Source: an uncultured Saprospiraceae bacterium
Lineage (GTDB): Bacteria > Bacteroidota > Bacteroidia > Chitinophagales > Saprospiraceae
Direction: 5' to 3'
Length of the DNA stretch: 64,000 nucleotides
Assembly: GCA_937973565.1 (NCBI GenBank)
Contig: CALJKQ010000142.1
Coordinates: forward strand, 4,571 to 68,570
The position numbers and the translations under genes are program-made. Within the stretch, counting starts at the first letter, position 1; each line of letters opens with the position of its first letter. The notes under the pieces are model-generated. The model saw only the letters and a list, made by a program, of their open reading frames with translations. It was not told the origin of the DNA and did no database searches. Of this stretch, positions 1 through 8,535 are shown piece after piece.

Positions 1-1697
1 CTTCCCAGGCCCAGGGTACAGCCAAACCACAATTGATCTCCATCTACTTCTATTTCCTGAATGTCGTTGTCTGCTGTATGCAGCCCTTTTTGGTCAAATT
101 GTTTGAGTAGTTGTCCGCTTTTTGAAACCAACTGTATACCCTTAAAGGTGCTGCTGATCCAAAAGTGTTGACCTCTTTCATCCATTTTGATGTCATTGAT
201 GGCTGAATAATAGGTGCCATCTCCGGTGATTTGTGTCTTGAGCCTGTTTTCGGTTTGCCGCTTTCTTTTTAAATCATAGCAGTACAGCTTCGGGGTGTGC
301 CAGATATAAACCCACAATGTATCGTTTTGTATCCATTGATTACAATGTCCTGCATTGTGAGGAAGCCCCACATATTGTTTGCTGTTGTCTTTTAAGTCAA
401 TGATGACATTGTTCCATATGAGGTGGTTGTTCCACACGTTCAATGAATAGGTGCCCTTGGCCTCGTTGATCAAGTCATGCCATTTTCCAACGGCTTCAAA
501 ACTATTATCACCGGGCTTTTTCATGGCTATACCTCCGTAATAGCTTGCATAGATGTTTTTGTCTTTGTCTTCTGCCAGGGCACGACAGCTGGTTGTGCTG
601 GACAGCAGTGCTTTGTCGATTATGGGTTGTTTAAACTGCGCTGGCAAAGGGAGTTTTTCTTTGATTTGTAGCACCGATCTCAAATTACTGACCCACAGTG
701 TGCCGTCCTTTCTTTTGGTGAATTTTAGAAAATTAACGCCCAGGCCACCGTGCGCTTCATTTTTGATGAGGGTTAAAAAATCTTTTGACAAATCTTGCTG
801 TGTTCTGTCCTTTGTGTTTAATATATACAAATACAAATTATCGGCAATGTACACTTTATCACCCTCAATCCATAGACCCGATAAGCCGGCTTTGACCGTT
901 GGTGGGATTTTTAAAAAGGGCAATAATTCATCCGACGTCCGGTCCCACTTAAAAATGGTATAGGTGTGTTGGTCTATAAAATAAAAAGAGGTGTCGCCGG
1001 CCCAAACACTTACAGCATTGTTGATTTGAAACCGGGTTTCATAGTTCTTTATTATTTTTCCTTCCCGGTCCAATCTCGAAAAGTATCCATTTTTGAATAC
1101 CCAAAGTTCTTTTCCCATCAATTTTGTAAACAATCCACCAAGATTCTCAACGGGTGCCGTAAATAAAGTTTGAATTATTTTCCCATCTCCTTTCCTGCTC
1201 AGGGCTATGGATTTTTCTTTGCTATTGTGCCAAAATAGATACAAGGGCCCTCCCTGGCTCTTATGGCTTGACAATATTTGTTTGTCCTCTTCCTGAAAAA
1301 AATCGTCTACACTTTCTATGTTTCTTTGTTGGGTGTTGAATTGCACTAGTCGATTGCCCGACTGCTGAATCCACAACCTGTGATTTCCGGCCTTATTTAA
1401 AAAAATAAAAGGTCGTGATATGCTGTCAGTGGCAAAACCAAATTGGCCTTTGTTTCCGGTGTAGGTAATGGTTCTGTTGCCATCAAAAACGTGCATGCCG
1501 GTGGCACTGCTGAACCAGACATAACCCTCATCGTCCTCAATAATGTCATTAAACTGGCCAAGATCCTCGGTGGAATTGAGCCTTACCATTTTCAACTCGA
1601 ATTCCGGGTCTATGATTTTAAAGCTTGTATCCTGCCCACTGGCTATGCCTGTAAAAAGCAATACAAAACACACAACGATGTATTGTCTGAGGGTCAA
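1..1697 (-). CDS. Two-component-regulator propeller sensor protein, 3' end cut by window edge
   Basis: This is a partial gene that runs off the left edge of the window; about 565 residues are visible. A signal peptide (first ~22 residues, ending near SGQ) is followed by beta-propeller blades of the Reg_prop type, with the typical pattern seen early (FNDIIEDDEGYVWFSSATG) and again at the window edge (DGDQLWFGCTLGLG). In the family such propellers form the periplasmic sensor of one-component or hybrid histidine kinases and are usually followed by a Y_Y_Y domain, a membrane helix and a kinase or HTH output, which would lie outside this window. There is no ATG near the signal peptide. TTG at 1697 is the best start, with an in-frame TAA upstream and a -7 element (TATTTTTG) at 1714-1721. 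The response regulator directly upstream is probably its partner; that pairing is inferred from order only. Confidence 0.82.
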   Translation of the reverse strand, partial: MTLRQYIVVCFVLLFTGIASGQDTSFKIIDPEFELKMVRLNSTEDLGQFNDIIEDDEGYVWFSSATGMHVFDGNRTITYTGNKGQFGFATDSISRPFIFLNKAGNHRLWIQQSGNRLVQFNTQQRNIESVDDFFQEEDKQILSSHKSQGGPLYLFWHNSKEKSIALSRKGDGKIIQTLFTAPVENLGGLFTKLMGKELWVFKNGYFSRLDREGKIIKNYETRFQINNAVSVWAGDTSFYFIDQHTYTIFKWDRTSDELLPFLKIPPTVKAGLSGLWIEGDKVYIADNLYLYILNTKDRTQQDLSKDFLTLIKNEAHGGLGVNFLKFTKRKDGTLWVSNLRSVLQIKEKLPLPAQFKQPIIDKALLSSTTSCRALAEDKDKNIYASYYGGIAMKKPGDNSFEAVGKWHDLINEAKGTYSLNVWNNHLIWNNVIIDLKDNSKQYVGLPHNAGHCNQWIQNDTLWVYIWHTPKLYCYDLKRKRQTENRLKTQITGDGTYYSAINDIKMDERGQHFWISSTFKGIQLVSKSGQLLKQFDQKGLHTADNDIQEIEVDGDQLWFGCTLGLG

Positions 1698-1713
1698 ATC
1701 AATGCTGTTTATA

Positions 1714-1721
1714 CAAAAATA
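1714..1721 (-). promoter_or_regulatory. -7 element before the propeller sensor gene
   Basis: TATTTTTG on the minus strand matches the Bacteroidota -7 consensus TAnnTTTG and ends 16 bases before the TTG start. No good -33 TTTG is seen at the usual 19-base spacing, so the sensor may have its own weak promoter or be read from the response regulator promoter. Confidence 0.4.
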
Positions 1722-1810
1722 GCTTATTTAACTTATCCGGCATTTATAAAAAACAATTGACTTTTCTTGTTGACTGAAGTCGTTTTAACTACTCTTTTGC
1801 CTTTATTCAT

Positions 1811-2452
1811 TTATTTAATATAACCCAGCATGTATTGCGTAATGGCCTCGGTTTTATTATTTACGTGGAGGACCTTGTACATTTTTTTGACGTGGGTACG
1901 CACCGTTTCTACTGAAATAAAAAGTTCGGCTGCGATGTTTTGGTAACTCTTACCATCCACCAATCTCTCCAGTATTTCCTTTTGTCGGTCACTCAGAATG
2001 GTGGCCTTGCTGACCCTGCCCCCCATGAGGTGGTTGACTATTTCCCTTGCAATGGAAGGCGACATATATGACCCTCCTTTCGCCACGATTCTCAAGGCCT
2101 CTACGATGTCTTCCAGCCTTGCTTTTTTGGAAATGTAGCTGCAGGCCCCACTGCACAGCGCTTTTAAAATTAGATCTTCTTCTTCATAAGTGGTAAGCAT
2201 GACAATGTTGAGTTCTGGATATTTGTCCAAGATCAAGGGTATGGCGTCGATCCCGGATGTACCCGGTAATCCTATGTCGAGTAATAAAATGTGGATGGAT
2301 TCATCTTGTACCGGTATCGTTGAAGACAAAAAAGAGTCGGCAGAAACCACAATTTCTCCTATGCTGAATTCTTCATGAAATGATATAAATTTACTTACAC
2401 TCTCGCGAATGACCTTGTTGTCTTCTACAATATGAATGATAGCTTTTTCCAC
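1811..2452 (-). CDS. NarL/LuxR-family response regulator
   Basis: The protein is a DNA-binding response regulator of about 213 residues. The receiver domain covers residues 1-120, with an acidic pair near residues 10-11 (VEDN), the phospho-acceptor Asp near 59 in LLLDIGLPG, a switch Thr in MLTTYEE and a Lys in ISKKA. A LuxR-type helix-turn-helix follows (LSDRQKEILERLVDGKS, then ETVRTHVKKMYKVL). The open frame extends upstream to ATG 2473 and TTG 2497. GTG 2452 is preferred because it gives the usual receiver N-terminus (MEKAIIHIVEDN) and because a -7 element overlaps the ATG at 2473. It lies 113 bases upstream of the propeller sensor gene in the same direction, which suggests a signalling pair. 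The regulon cannot be deduced. Confidence 0.85.
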   Translation of the reverse strand: MEKAIIHIVEDNKVIRESVSKFISFHEEFSIGEIVVSADSFLSSTIPVQDESIHILLLDIGLPGTSGIDAIPLILDKYPELNIVMLTTYEEEDLILKALCSGACSYISKKARLEDIVEALRIVAKGGSYMSPSIAREIVNHLMGGRVSKATILSDRQKEILERLVDGKSYQNIAAELFISVETVRTHVKKMYKVLHVNNKTEAITQYMLGYIK

Positions 2453-2466
2453 ATCTAATTTTATTA

Positions 2467-2515
2467 CAAACATAGTGGTTATTGTCAGCATGTACAATCA
2501 CCCTGTAAGGTGATT
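2467..2515 (-). promoter_or_regulatory. Promoter and inverted repeat upstream of the response regulator
   Basis: A -7 element TATGTTTG lies at 2467-2474 on the minus strand, with a TTG about 20 bases upstream. A perfect inverted repeat, AATCACC-6-GGTGATT, at 2496-2515 ends at the -33 region. An operator overlapping -33 is plausible, perhaps autoregulatory, but this is inference. Confidence 0.4.
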
Positions 2516-2671
2516 GAATCGTTCTTGTCTTCTTTATCGGTTTTGATTTAACAACTTCCCTTTTATTGTCATTTCTCCACAACCGCTTTCCTGCTATTTT
2601 AACTATAACAAGCCCTGTTCGTATCGAATCTTTGAAAACGGATAGGAAAACCAAAGTTTTTATATCCAATC

Positions 2672-3772
2672 CTATTTCACCTCCCTGCCTTTCCACTCAT
2701 ACTGTCCTGGAAAGAGAGCGTGCCACGCTGAATATAGAATCATATACAGGTATATTACTTGTCCGTGCAGAAAGAACTTCATCGCCTGTCGGTTTTGTTG
2801 CCATCCGGTTGCATTCCAAAGGGCCACAAAATCTACTGTCCACTTGACAACAATCAATAGCAACGCCGCCTTCCATGCAGACGGATAAAACAAGCCCAGA
2901 ATTACCATGCACAACAAGCACAACTGTGTGGCGGCTACTGTCGCCTGGATCAACCAAATGGCGCGGCCAGCATAAGCCCTGGTTTTGGTTGCCCATCGCT
3001 TTCGCTGGTTCATCAGCGACTGGAATCCTGTCTGGGGGCGGGTAGTGACCATCGCTTCTTTTTGCGCTGCATAGGCAATTGCCAAACCTCGTCGCGCTGC
3101 TTCTGCAAATAAAAATACATCATCACCGGAAGCATAGTGTTGGTGGTTTTGATATCCCCCAAGATCCTGGTAACTTTTTTTACTAAAAGCCATGTTGGCA
3201 CCATTGGCCAAAAAGTAAGATTGGCTATAACTGCCAAAGGCTGTAACCTTCATCATGATGGCAGCATCCATCGCTTCAAAAGCGCTGATGATTTGATCAC
3301 AGGGCGCCACCCTAACCGGTCCGGTGACCAGGTCTGCCCGCCTTAGATTGAGCGTATAATCGAGGGCTTCAAGCCATTGTCTGCCTACTACACAATCCGC
3401 ATCCGTGACGGCTATGTATTCAAATTTTGCCCGGGTTATGCCCTCGGCCAATGCTGCTTTTTTGCCAGTCTCTTTGACCAGTGAGACCGCCTTTATGCCG
3501 GCCATTACACCCATTTTTTCAAGGGTGCCATCCGTGCTGTGGTCGTCTACCACAATGACCTCATAACAATCCTTTGGATAATCCTGATGTATCAGCGATG
3601 TGATGCACGCCTCAATCGTACTTGCTTCGTTTCTGGCCGCTACCACCACAGAAAACCGCTTCTGTTCGTGTCTGATTTTCTTTTTGTTTTTCGACGGTTC
3701 AATTGAAAACACCAAGAGTATTGTAATCATGGCGGCATACACCACAGACACCAAAATACACAGTGCCATCAT
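2672..3772 (-). CDS. Glycosyltransferase family 2 membrane protein
   Basis: A GT2 (GT-A fold) transferase of about 366 residues, likely adding sugar from a nucleotide-sugar to a polysaccharide or lipid acceptor at the inner membrane. An N-terminal membrane helix (residues ~3-25) precedes the catalytic domain. The domain begins at FSVVVAARNEAST and shows the nucleotide-binding VVDDHSTDG, the metal-binding DAD in VTDADC and an acceptor-side QRKRW matching the QxxRW motif of processive GT2 enzymes. Two or more hydrophobic helices close the protein. The ATG at 3772 overlaps the upstream glycosyltransferase stop as ATGA, so the two are translationally coupled; the longer TTG start at 3787 is less likely. 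The product of the pathway is unknown, because no Wzx/Wzy or other polymer genes are nearby. Confidence 0.88.
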   Translation of the reverse strand: MMALCILVSVVYAAMITILLVFSIEPSKNKKKIRHEQKRFSVVVAARNEASTIEACITSLIHQDYPKDCYEVIVVDDHSTDGTLEKMGVMAGIKAVSLVKETGKKAALAEGITRAKFEYIAVTDADCVVGRQWLEALDYTLNLRRADLVTGPVRVAPCDQIISAFEAMDAAIMMKVTAFGSYSQSYFLANGANMAFSKKSYQDLGGYQNHQHYASGDDVFLFAEAARRGLAIAYAAQKEAMVTTRPQTGFQSLMNQRKRWATKTRAYAGRAIWLIQATVAATQLCLLCMVILGLFYPSAWKAALLLIVVKWTVDFVALWNATGWQQNRQAMKFFLHGQVIYLYMILYSAWHALFPGQYEWKGREVK

Positions 3773-4893
3773 GTTAGGGAAAGACAAAAAATCCGGAATA
3801 AATCTTCTGCAATGATTTTGTCACTAAAAATGGCTATCGCCATTTCGCGACCTTTGGCACCCATGGCCTCTCTTTGTGCCGGCGTGAGTGCACAAAATTT
3901 TTGCATGGCATGGATGAGATCTGCCACATCTCTAGCTTCTGCCAGATAACCGTTGACTCCTTCTTCTACCGTCTCTCTGCATCCGGCTGTTCGCGTGGTA
4001 ATCACCGGCTTACCCATAGCCATGGCCTCCAGAACGATACGTGGCATGCCCTCCCGATATGAAGGAAGCACAATGCATGTCGATTTTTCTAGAAAGGGTC
4101 TTACGTCGTTGACGAAGCCCTTGTAGTCAACCGTGTCTTCACTGATCCAATCCAGTAAAGTATCCCTGTCAATAGTGGACGGATTTTCGGGGTCAAAGTC
4201 TCCCAAAACCACAAAGGAAGCGGCCAAACCTTTTTCGTGAAAATGCCGGGCCGCAGCAGCAAACTCCAGAATACCCTTGTCTTTGAGCAATCTGCCTATG
4301 AAGGTAAAGACCGGAGGGTCGGGCGAAAACGGATTTTCTCTGTGGTAATAGGCTGTATTAACCCCGCAGCCCTTCACCGCATAGGCCCTTTCTTTGTCTA
4401 CCAGCTGCTTTTCCACAAAGAGATCGCGGTCGTCTTCGTTTTCAAAAATCATGCTGCTGCTGTATCTCGCCGTTCGCCTGTACAACCACTCGGTTACTAC
4501 ATTGATAAAACCCCGGTTGATAAAGGAATAACCCAGCCCCGTTACTACACTAACAGACCGCACTCCTGCGAGTTTCGCGGCGATGGTGCCAAAAATATTG
4601 GGCTTGTGGGTGTAGTGGACCACCAGGTCGGGTTTTATCTTGCGGTACTTTCTCCGCAACTCTTCTACCAGCAGCAAATCCTTGATCGGGTTGGTGCTGT
4701 CTCTGTCCAGGGTGCGCAAATTAATGTGTACGACCTCCGGAAAATTTTCAACATATTCTATGTAGGCATCGATGGGAGCGAGCACGTACACCTTAAAACC
4801 CTCTTCTATACACTTGCGAATGACGTTTTGCCTGAAGTTGTAGATGTTCCAGGTGCTGTTGGCCACAATGGCTATCGTTTTGGAGGAATTCAA
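3769..4893 (-). CDS. Glycosyltransferase family 4 (GT-B)
   Basis: A 374-residue GT-B glycosyltransferase, probably a retaining GT4 enzyme of surface polysaccharide synthesis. The N-terminal acceptor-binding half begins IAIVANSTWNIYNFRQNV. The C-terminal donor-binding half starts near VFTFIGRLLKDKGILEF and contains the conserved EGMPRIVLE (the EX7E motif) followed by AMAMGKPVITT. No signal peptide is present, so it acts on the cytoplasmic side. The start is TTG 4893: an in-frame TGA lies just upstream, no ATG occurs before residue ~145, and a -7 element (TAAGTTTG) is at 4928-4935. It is coupled to the GT2 gene by an ATGA overlap. Confidence 0.88.
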   Translation of the reverse strand: MNSSKTIAIVANSTWNIYNFRQNVIRKCIEEGFKVYVLAPIDAYIEYVENFPEVVHINLRTLDRDSTNPIKDLLLVEELRRKYRKIKPDLVVHYTHKPNIFGTIAAKLAGVRSVSVVTGLGYSFINRGFINVVTEWLYRRTARYSSSMIFENEDDRDLFVEKQLVDKERAYAVKGCGVNTAYYHRENPFSPDPPVFTFIGRLLKDKGILEFAAAARHFHEKGLAASFVVLGDFDPENPSTIDRDTLLDWISEDTVDYKGFVNDVRPFLEKSTCIVLPSYREGMPRIVLEAMAMGKPVITTRTAGCRETVEEGVNGYLAEARDVADLIHAMQKFCALTPAQREAMGAKGREMAIAIFSDKIIAEDLFRIFCLSLT

Positions 4894-4927
4894 GGTCGAT
4901 TTCTTCTTTTTACGTCAATTCTGGATT

Positions 4928-4935
4928 CAAACTTA
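4928..4935 (-). promoter_or_regulatory. -7 element of the glycosyltransferase pair
   Basis: TAAGTTTG on the minus strand matches TAnnTTTG, 34 bases before the TTG start of the GT4 gene. No convincing -33 motif was seen at 19-base spacing. Confidence 0.4.
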
Positions 4936-5009
4936 CTGCTTTTTAGTCATGTGTCCGTCATTTTATCTCACCGCTTTGCCCGCTACTGGTCGGTTTGGGC
5001 AAAAGTCAT

Positions 5010-5017
5010 TACCTTTG
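5010..5017 (+). promoter_or_regulatory. -7 element of mtaB
   Basis: TACCTTTG ends five bases before the mtaB ATG, so the transcript would be leaderless or nearly so. A TTTG at 4994-4997 is only 12 bases upstream, which is too close for a normal -33 element. Confidence 0.45.
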
Positions 5018-5022
5018 CGGCC

Positions 5023-6381
5023 ATGTCTACACCGAGTACTGTTGCCTTTCACACTTTGGGTTGTAAGCTCAATTTTTCTGAGACTTCTACCATCCGTCGT
5101 CAGTTTGAAGACGCGGGCTATGGTGTGGTCAATTTTGAAGAGGGTGCAGATATTTACGTACTCAACACCTGCAGTGTCACCGATTTTGCCGATAAAAAAT
5201 GCCGGTATGAGGTTCGCCGCGCACAGCGATATGCTCCTCATGCCAAAATCATTGTTATCGGTTGTTATGCACAGCTTAAACCACAGGAAATTTCATCCAT
5301 ACCCGGCGTAGATCTGGTTCTGGGGGCTGCAGAAAAATTCAACATCCTCAAATTCATCGATGAACTAAGCCATGCCGGCAAGGGTCTGATCAAATCCGGA
5401 GACGTTCACCAGGTAAACCAATTTGTAGGTTCCTTTTCTTTTGGCGACAGGACGAGATCTTTCCTCAAAGTACAGGATGGTTGTGATTACAAATGCAGCT
5501 TTTGTACCATACCCCAAGCTCGCGGCAGGAGCCGAAGTGATACCGTAGCCAATGTAGTGGAAAACGCCAATAAGATTGCTGCCATGGGCGTGAGGGAGGT
5601 GGTGCTTACCGGCGTAAATCTTGGCGATTTTGGCAATGGAACCGAAGTAATTGAGGGCTTATTACCCAAAAAAGAAGCCTTGTTTGTTGATTTGATTCAG
5701 GCATTGGATGCTGAAACGGAAATAAGCCGATACAGAATATCTTCTATCGAGCCCAACCTGCTTACCGATGAAATCATTCAATTTGTGGCAGGCAGCCGCA
5801 GCTTTATGCCTCATTTTCACGTGCCGCTGCAATCCGGCAGCAACAATGTATTAAAAGCCATGCGACGAAGGTACAAACGCGAATTGTATGCGGCCAAAGT
5901 CGAAGCCATAAAAAAAATGATGCCCCATTGCGCCATTGGCGTCGATGTTATTGTGGGCTTCCCGGGAGAAAGCCATGATGACTTTCTGGATACGTATCAT
6001 TTTCTGAACGACCTGGATGTTTCGTATCTGCACGTATTTACCTACTCAGAGCGCGCCAATACAGATGCTGCAGTAATGGAAGGCAGGGTGCCCATGGAAG
6101 TAAGAAGAGAGAGGAACGAAATGCTGCGCATCCTGTCTCAAAAAAAGCAGCGGGCTTTTTATGAACAACATTTATCAACCATCCGACCCGCTCTCTTCGA
6201 AAATCATACTTCGGATGATTCCCTAATGTCGGGTTTTACTGACAATTATATCAAAGTCGTTCTTCCCAGAGGTGAAACGATGATCAACCAATGCAGGCAA
6301 GTAAACCTGATTGGCATAGATGGCAGCGGAGATGCCGTGATTGCCATGCCTGTTGAGCAATCAGAGCACGCGGTACTTTAA
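5023..6381 (+). CDS. mtaB: tRNA t6A37 methylthiotransferase MtaB
   Basis: A radical SAM enzyme of about 452 residues that converts t6A37 to ms2t6A37 in tRNAs reading ANN codons. The N-terminal UPF0004 domain carries the three cysteines of the auxiliary 4Fe-4S cluster (C14 in TLGCKLN, C50 in LNTCSVT, C81 in VIGCYAQ). The radical SAM motif CDYKCSFC gives C154, C158 and C161. The C-terminal part resembles the TRAM-containing tail of MiaB-like enzymes. The frame is open upstream to 4237, but that stretch is the antisense of the glycosyltransferase gene. ATG 5023 gives the normal family N-terminus and has a -7 element just before it. Its 3' end overlaps the convergent hydrolase gene by 21 bases. 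MtaB is preferred over RimO or MiaB because of the TLGCKLN signature. Confidence 0.94.
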   Translation: MSTPSTVAFHTLGCKLNFSETSTIRRQFEDAGYGVVNFEEGADIYVLNTCSVTDFADKKCRYEVRRAQRYAPHAKIIVIGCYAQLKPQEISSIPGVDLVLGAAEKFNILKFIDELSHAGKGLIKSGDVHQVNQFVGSFSFGDRTRSFLKVQDGCDYKCSFCTIPQARGRSRSDTVANVVENANKIAAMGVREVVLTGVNLGDFGNGTEVIEGLLPKKEALFVDLIQALDAETEISRYRISSIEPNLLTDEIIQFVAGSRSFMPHFHVPLQSGSNNVLKAMRRRYKRELYAAKVEAIKKMMPHCAIGVDVIVGFPGESHDDFLDTYHFLNDLDVSYLHVFTYSERANTDAAVMEGRVPMEVRRERNEMLRILSQKKQRAFYEQHLSTIRPALFENHTSDDSLMSGFTDNYIKVVLPRGETMINQCRQVNLIGIDGSGDAVIAMPVEQSEHAVL

Positions 6382-6951
6382 TTGTACATTGTCATCTTCC
6401 CAGATTTCCTGTGGGCTGATGTAGCTGTCTTTCATTTTAAACAAATAACCGCCTCTTTTAAAACAATCTCTTACCAATTCGCTGCAGATGTAATTTCTGT
6501 TTTTTTCGCGTTTGCCTACTTTAAAGAGGATGCGCAGCATGATGCGAATAATCTCCCAGTTATCATACGGGCGGGTAAGCTCGTCGAGTCCAAATCCAAT
6601 GATATTGCGATGGGCGTTTTCTGCCACTTCTCCTGAAAAAGAAGTTATTACCATCTGACCTTTGTAAGGTCTTCTTTTACCTTTGTAGTCGTTGAGGTAC
6701 TTGGATAATGGGATGAGTCTGATGCCAATATACGGTTCTGCCTCCAACACCAATACCCGACCCAGTTCTTCGTCCTTGTAAATAATGGCAACGTGACTCC
6801 AAACACTGTTGGTCAGTCGCTGGATGATGCCTGAAAACAAATAGGAACCACTGCAAAAAACAATCTGCCCCGTCTTGAGAAACGGTCTGATTTTTTCATA
6901 AGGAACCTTATCAAGCGCCTTGATGTCCTTCTTGCTGAGTTTCTGTGCCAT
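6361..6951 (-). CDS. YiiX/YaeF-type permuted papain-like cysteine hydrolase
   Basis: A 196-residue protein of the permuted NlpC/P60 (papain-like) superfamily, with the catalytic His first (H53 in WSHVAII) and the catalytic Cys late (C156 in NYICSELV), as in YiiX/YaeF proteins. Such enzymes are thought to cleave amide or ester bonds in peptidoglycan fragments or lipids; the substrate here is unknown. There is no signal peptide, which points to the cytoplasm. The start ATG lies 41 bases inside the end of rnpA, so translation is probably coupled to rnpA. Confidence 0.75.
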   Translation of the reverse strand: MAQKLSKKDIKALDKVPYEKIRPFLKTGQIVFCSGSYLFSGIIQRLTNSVWSHVAIIYKDEELGRVLVLEAEPYIGIRLIPLSKYLNDYKGKRRPYKGQMVITSFSGEVAENAHRNIIGFGLDELTRPYDNWEIIRIMLRILFKVGKREKNRNYICSELVRDCFKRGGYLFKMKDSYISPQEIWEDDNVQLKYRVL

Positions 6952-7312
6952 GTGATTGGATTGTAATAAGTTTCTGCCAAAGCTTGCGGCTTGCTGAGGC
7001 TATTTTATCGTAGGATTCTTCTTCTTTTCCAATATACACCCACATGGTAACCAGGCTGCTTGCCGGAGCGGTTTCCGGGCGGGTACATCGAAACGCTTCC
7101 CTCATTCTGCGTTTGATAAGATTGCGGTCTGTTGCTTTTTTAAATTTCTTTTTGGGTACCGAAACCGCCATTTGGACATTGGCCGGAGCGGTTTGGGTAC
7201 AGAGATAAAATACCTTTATTGGATATTGAAAAAGATGGGCCCCCTGATCAAAAACCATGGATATTGCCTTGCGGGATTTGAGTCGGTCTTCGAAGGTAAA
7301 TGACCTGCGCAT
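6911..7312 (-). CDS. rnpA: Ribonuclease P protein component
   Basis: The small protein subunit of RNase P, which helps the RNA subunit remove the 5' leader from pre-tRNA. The conserved RNR-type signature is clear (DRNLIKRRMREAFR), and the protein starts in the family manner (FTFEDRLKSRKAI). The ATG at 7312 (133 residues) is preferred over the TTG at 7345. It lies downstream of rpmH in the classic rpmH-rnpA order, but a strong terminator separates the two. Its end overlaps the YiiX-like gene. Confidence 0.93.
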   Translation of the reverse strand: MRRSFTFEDRLKSRKAISMVFDQGAHLFQYPIKVFYLCTQTAPANVQMAVSVPKKKFKKATDRNLIKRRMREAFRCTRPETAPASSLVTMWVYIGKEEESYDKIASASRKLWQKLITIQSHGTETQQEGHQGA

Positions 7313-7473
7313 TGGATCGAGGGTTTGTGTCGCTTTGGCCGACAATTGGATTTTTTAAAAACTTGTAAAAGATAAATATAGGAACTTTTGCCGGCGATAG
7401 TCTTTTTTAGCGGGGATATTGCCGATCTGTTTTATTATACCTTTGACAGCGTGTCCTTAAGGTAATTCACCAT

Positions 7474-7513
7474 AATAAAAAATCCGAACCGGGAAATAAC
7501 CCAATTCGGACTC
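7474..7513 (-). terminator. Rho-independent terminator after rpmH
   Basis: On the minus strand, GTCCGAATTGGG and CCCGGTTCGGAT pair around a short loop and are followed by a run of T. It ends the rpmH transcript, so rnpA probably depends on read-through or on a promoter in the ~160 bases that follow. Confidence 0.85.
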
Positions 7514-7540
7514 TTATGTGTTGTTGGTGTGTTTCTGAAA

Positions 7541-7696
7541 TTACTTCAAACGCTTTTCGTCAGATACAGTCAGTTTGTACCTTCCTCTGGCCCTTCTGGC
7601 AGCCAACACCCTTCTTCCGTTTTTGGTCGCCATTCTGGATCTGAAACCATGCTTGTTGGCTCTTTTTCTTCGTGATGGTTGAAATGTCCTTTTCAT
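7541..7696 (-). CDS. rpmH: Ribosomal protein bL34
   Basis: A 51-residue, very basic protein with the bL34 signature: it begins MKRTFQPSRRKRANKHGFR, continues with RMATKNGRRVLAARRARGR and has a short C-terminal extension. It is a structural protein of the 50S subunit. It was found by reading the minus strand directly. It has the best promoter in this part of the window (7747-7777) and a terminator directly downstream, so it forms a transcription unit of its own upstream of rnpA. Confidence 0.97.
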   Translation of the reverse strand: MKRTFQPSRRKRANKHGFRSRMATKNGRRVLAARRARGRYKLTVSDEKRLK

Positions 7697-7746
7697 CTTT
7701 TGATTTTTATTGCGCCAATTTTAATCGACAATTTTAAAAAGAGTTG

Positions 7747-7777
7747 CAAAAGTACTGTCTTTCACTCAATTAACAAA
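7747..7777 (-). promoter_or_regulatory. Near-perfect Bacteroidota promoter of rpmH
   Basis: On the minus strand, TTTG (7774-7777), exactly 19 bases, then TACTTTTG (7747-7754). This matches the phylum -33/-7 consensus TTTG-N19-TAnnTTTG. It leaves a leader of roughly 45 bases before the rpmH ATG. Confidence 0.85.
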
Positions 7778-7839
7778 GGATTTCCACAAAAAAACGGTTT
7801 TTCAATCGGAAAATCCATATATGTACTTTTTTTCTTTTT

Positions 7840-8535
7840 TTAAATGCTTAGTTCTGAAACCAATGTGCTCTCTTCCAACAGATTAATATATTTAAAAGTC
7901 ATCTTTTCACCATCACTTTCCACCTGGCTAATGGCTATTGATTTTACCCCCGGTCTGTCCATCCAAAAGTCGGTCTCCGGCTCTCCAAATGGCTTGCTTC
8001 GGTGAAAACTCAGAAGATCATTAGGCTTTGTCTTGTTTTTTGATATAAAGTTTTGAAAAAATTCGTTTCTCCTCTCTTTTTGACGGTTGTTGTATAGAGT
8101 GGACGATGACCAAATATATTTTGCCTCTTTGTCCAACGGTTTGACATGGCTTAAATGGCCATCCCACACCCATTCGATAAAGGTTTTTTTGTCGATGGCA
8201 ATCAACGTAAACGGTTCAATGTTGTCAAGGTCTATGTTACGAATGTATGATTCTATGTCGTTTGAACGGACTGAATCCAACACAATAAGGCCCCGACTGT
8301 GCCTGTACGGAGGCCGATGGGCATGCTTTTCAAAACCACCATTGAGCAGGCACACAAGTCGGCCGGCATCGTTAATGGCTATCCAAGTGCCTCCTTTATC
8401 ATCCGGGGGATAAAGGAGGGTCTGCTGACCCAAACTGTCTTTTACGAGGTGAGAAGAGGCTCTTAGCGGACTTTCATCCCGGTTGTTGGTGAGCAACCAG
8501 CCTGATGGTTTGGGCAGATACGTTACCGTACACAT
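7840..8535 (-). CDS. NRDE (TANGO2-like) family protein
   Basis: A 231-residue protein of the NRDE/TANGO2 family, recognised from MCTVTYLP at the N-terminus followed by the family signature TNNRDES. Cys2 is at the position that becomes an N-terminal nucleophile in Ntn-hydrolase-like folds. The biochemical role of bacterial members is not settled; links to haem handling and lipid homeostasis have been proposed for eukaryotic relatives. The start overlaps the nitroreductase stop by one base (TAATG), so it is the last gene of a three-gene operon with the SDR and nitroreductase. Confidence 0.82.
   Translation of the reverse strand: MCTVTYLPKPSGWLLTNNRDESPLRASSHLVKDSLGQQTLLYPPDDKGGTWIAINDAGRLVCLLNGGFEKHAHRPPYRHSRGLIVLDSVRSNDIESYIRNIDLDNIEPFTLIAIDKKTFIEWVWDGHLSHVKPLDKEAKYIWSSSTLYNNRQKERRNEFFQNFISKNKTKPNDLLSFHRSKPFGEPETDFWMDRPGVKSIAISQVESDGEKMTFKYINLLEESTLVSELSI

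Noticed and set aside
2391..2696. 101-residue minus-strand open frame upstream of the response regulator
   Set aside because: It overlaps the start of the response regulator in another frame and its sequence looks like a frame shadow without protein features.
4237..5022. Long N-terminal extension of the MtaB frame
   Set aside because: The extension is the antisense of the glycosyltransferase gene; the family N-terminus and a -7 element place the start at 5023.
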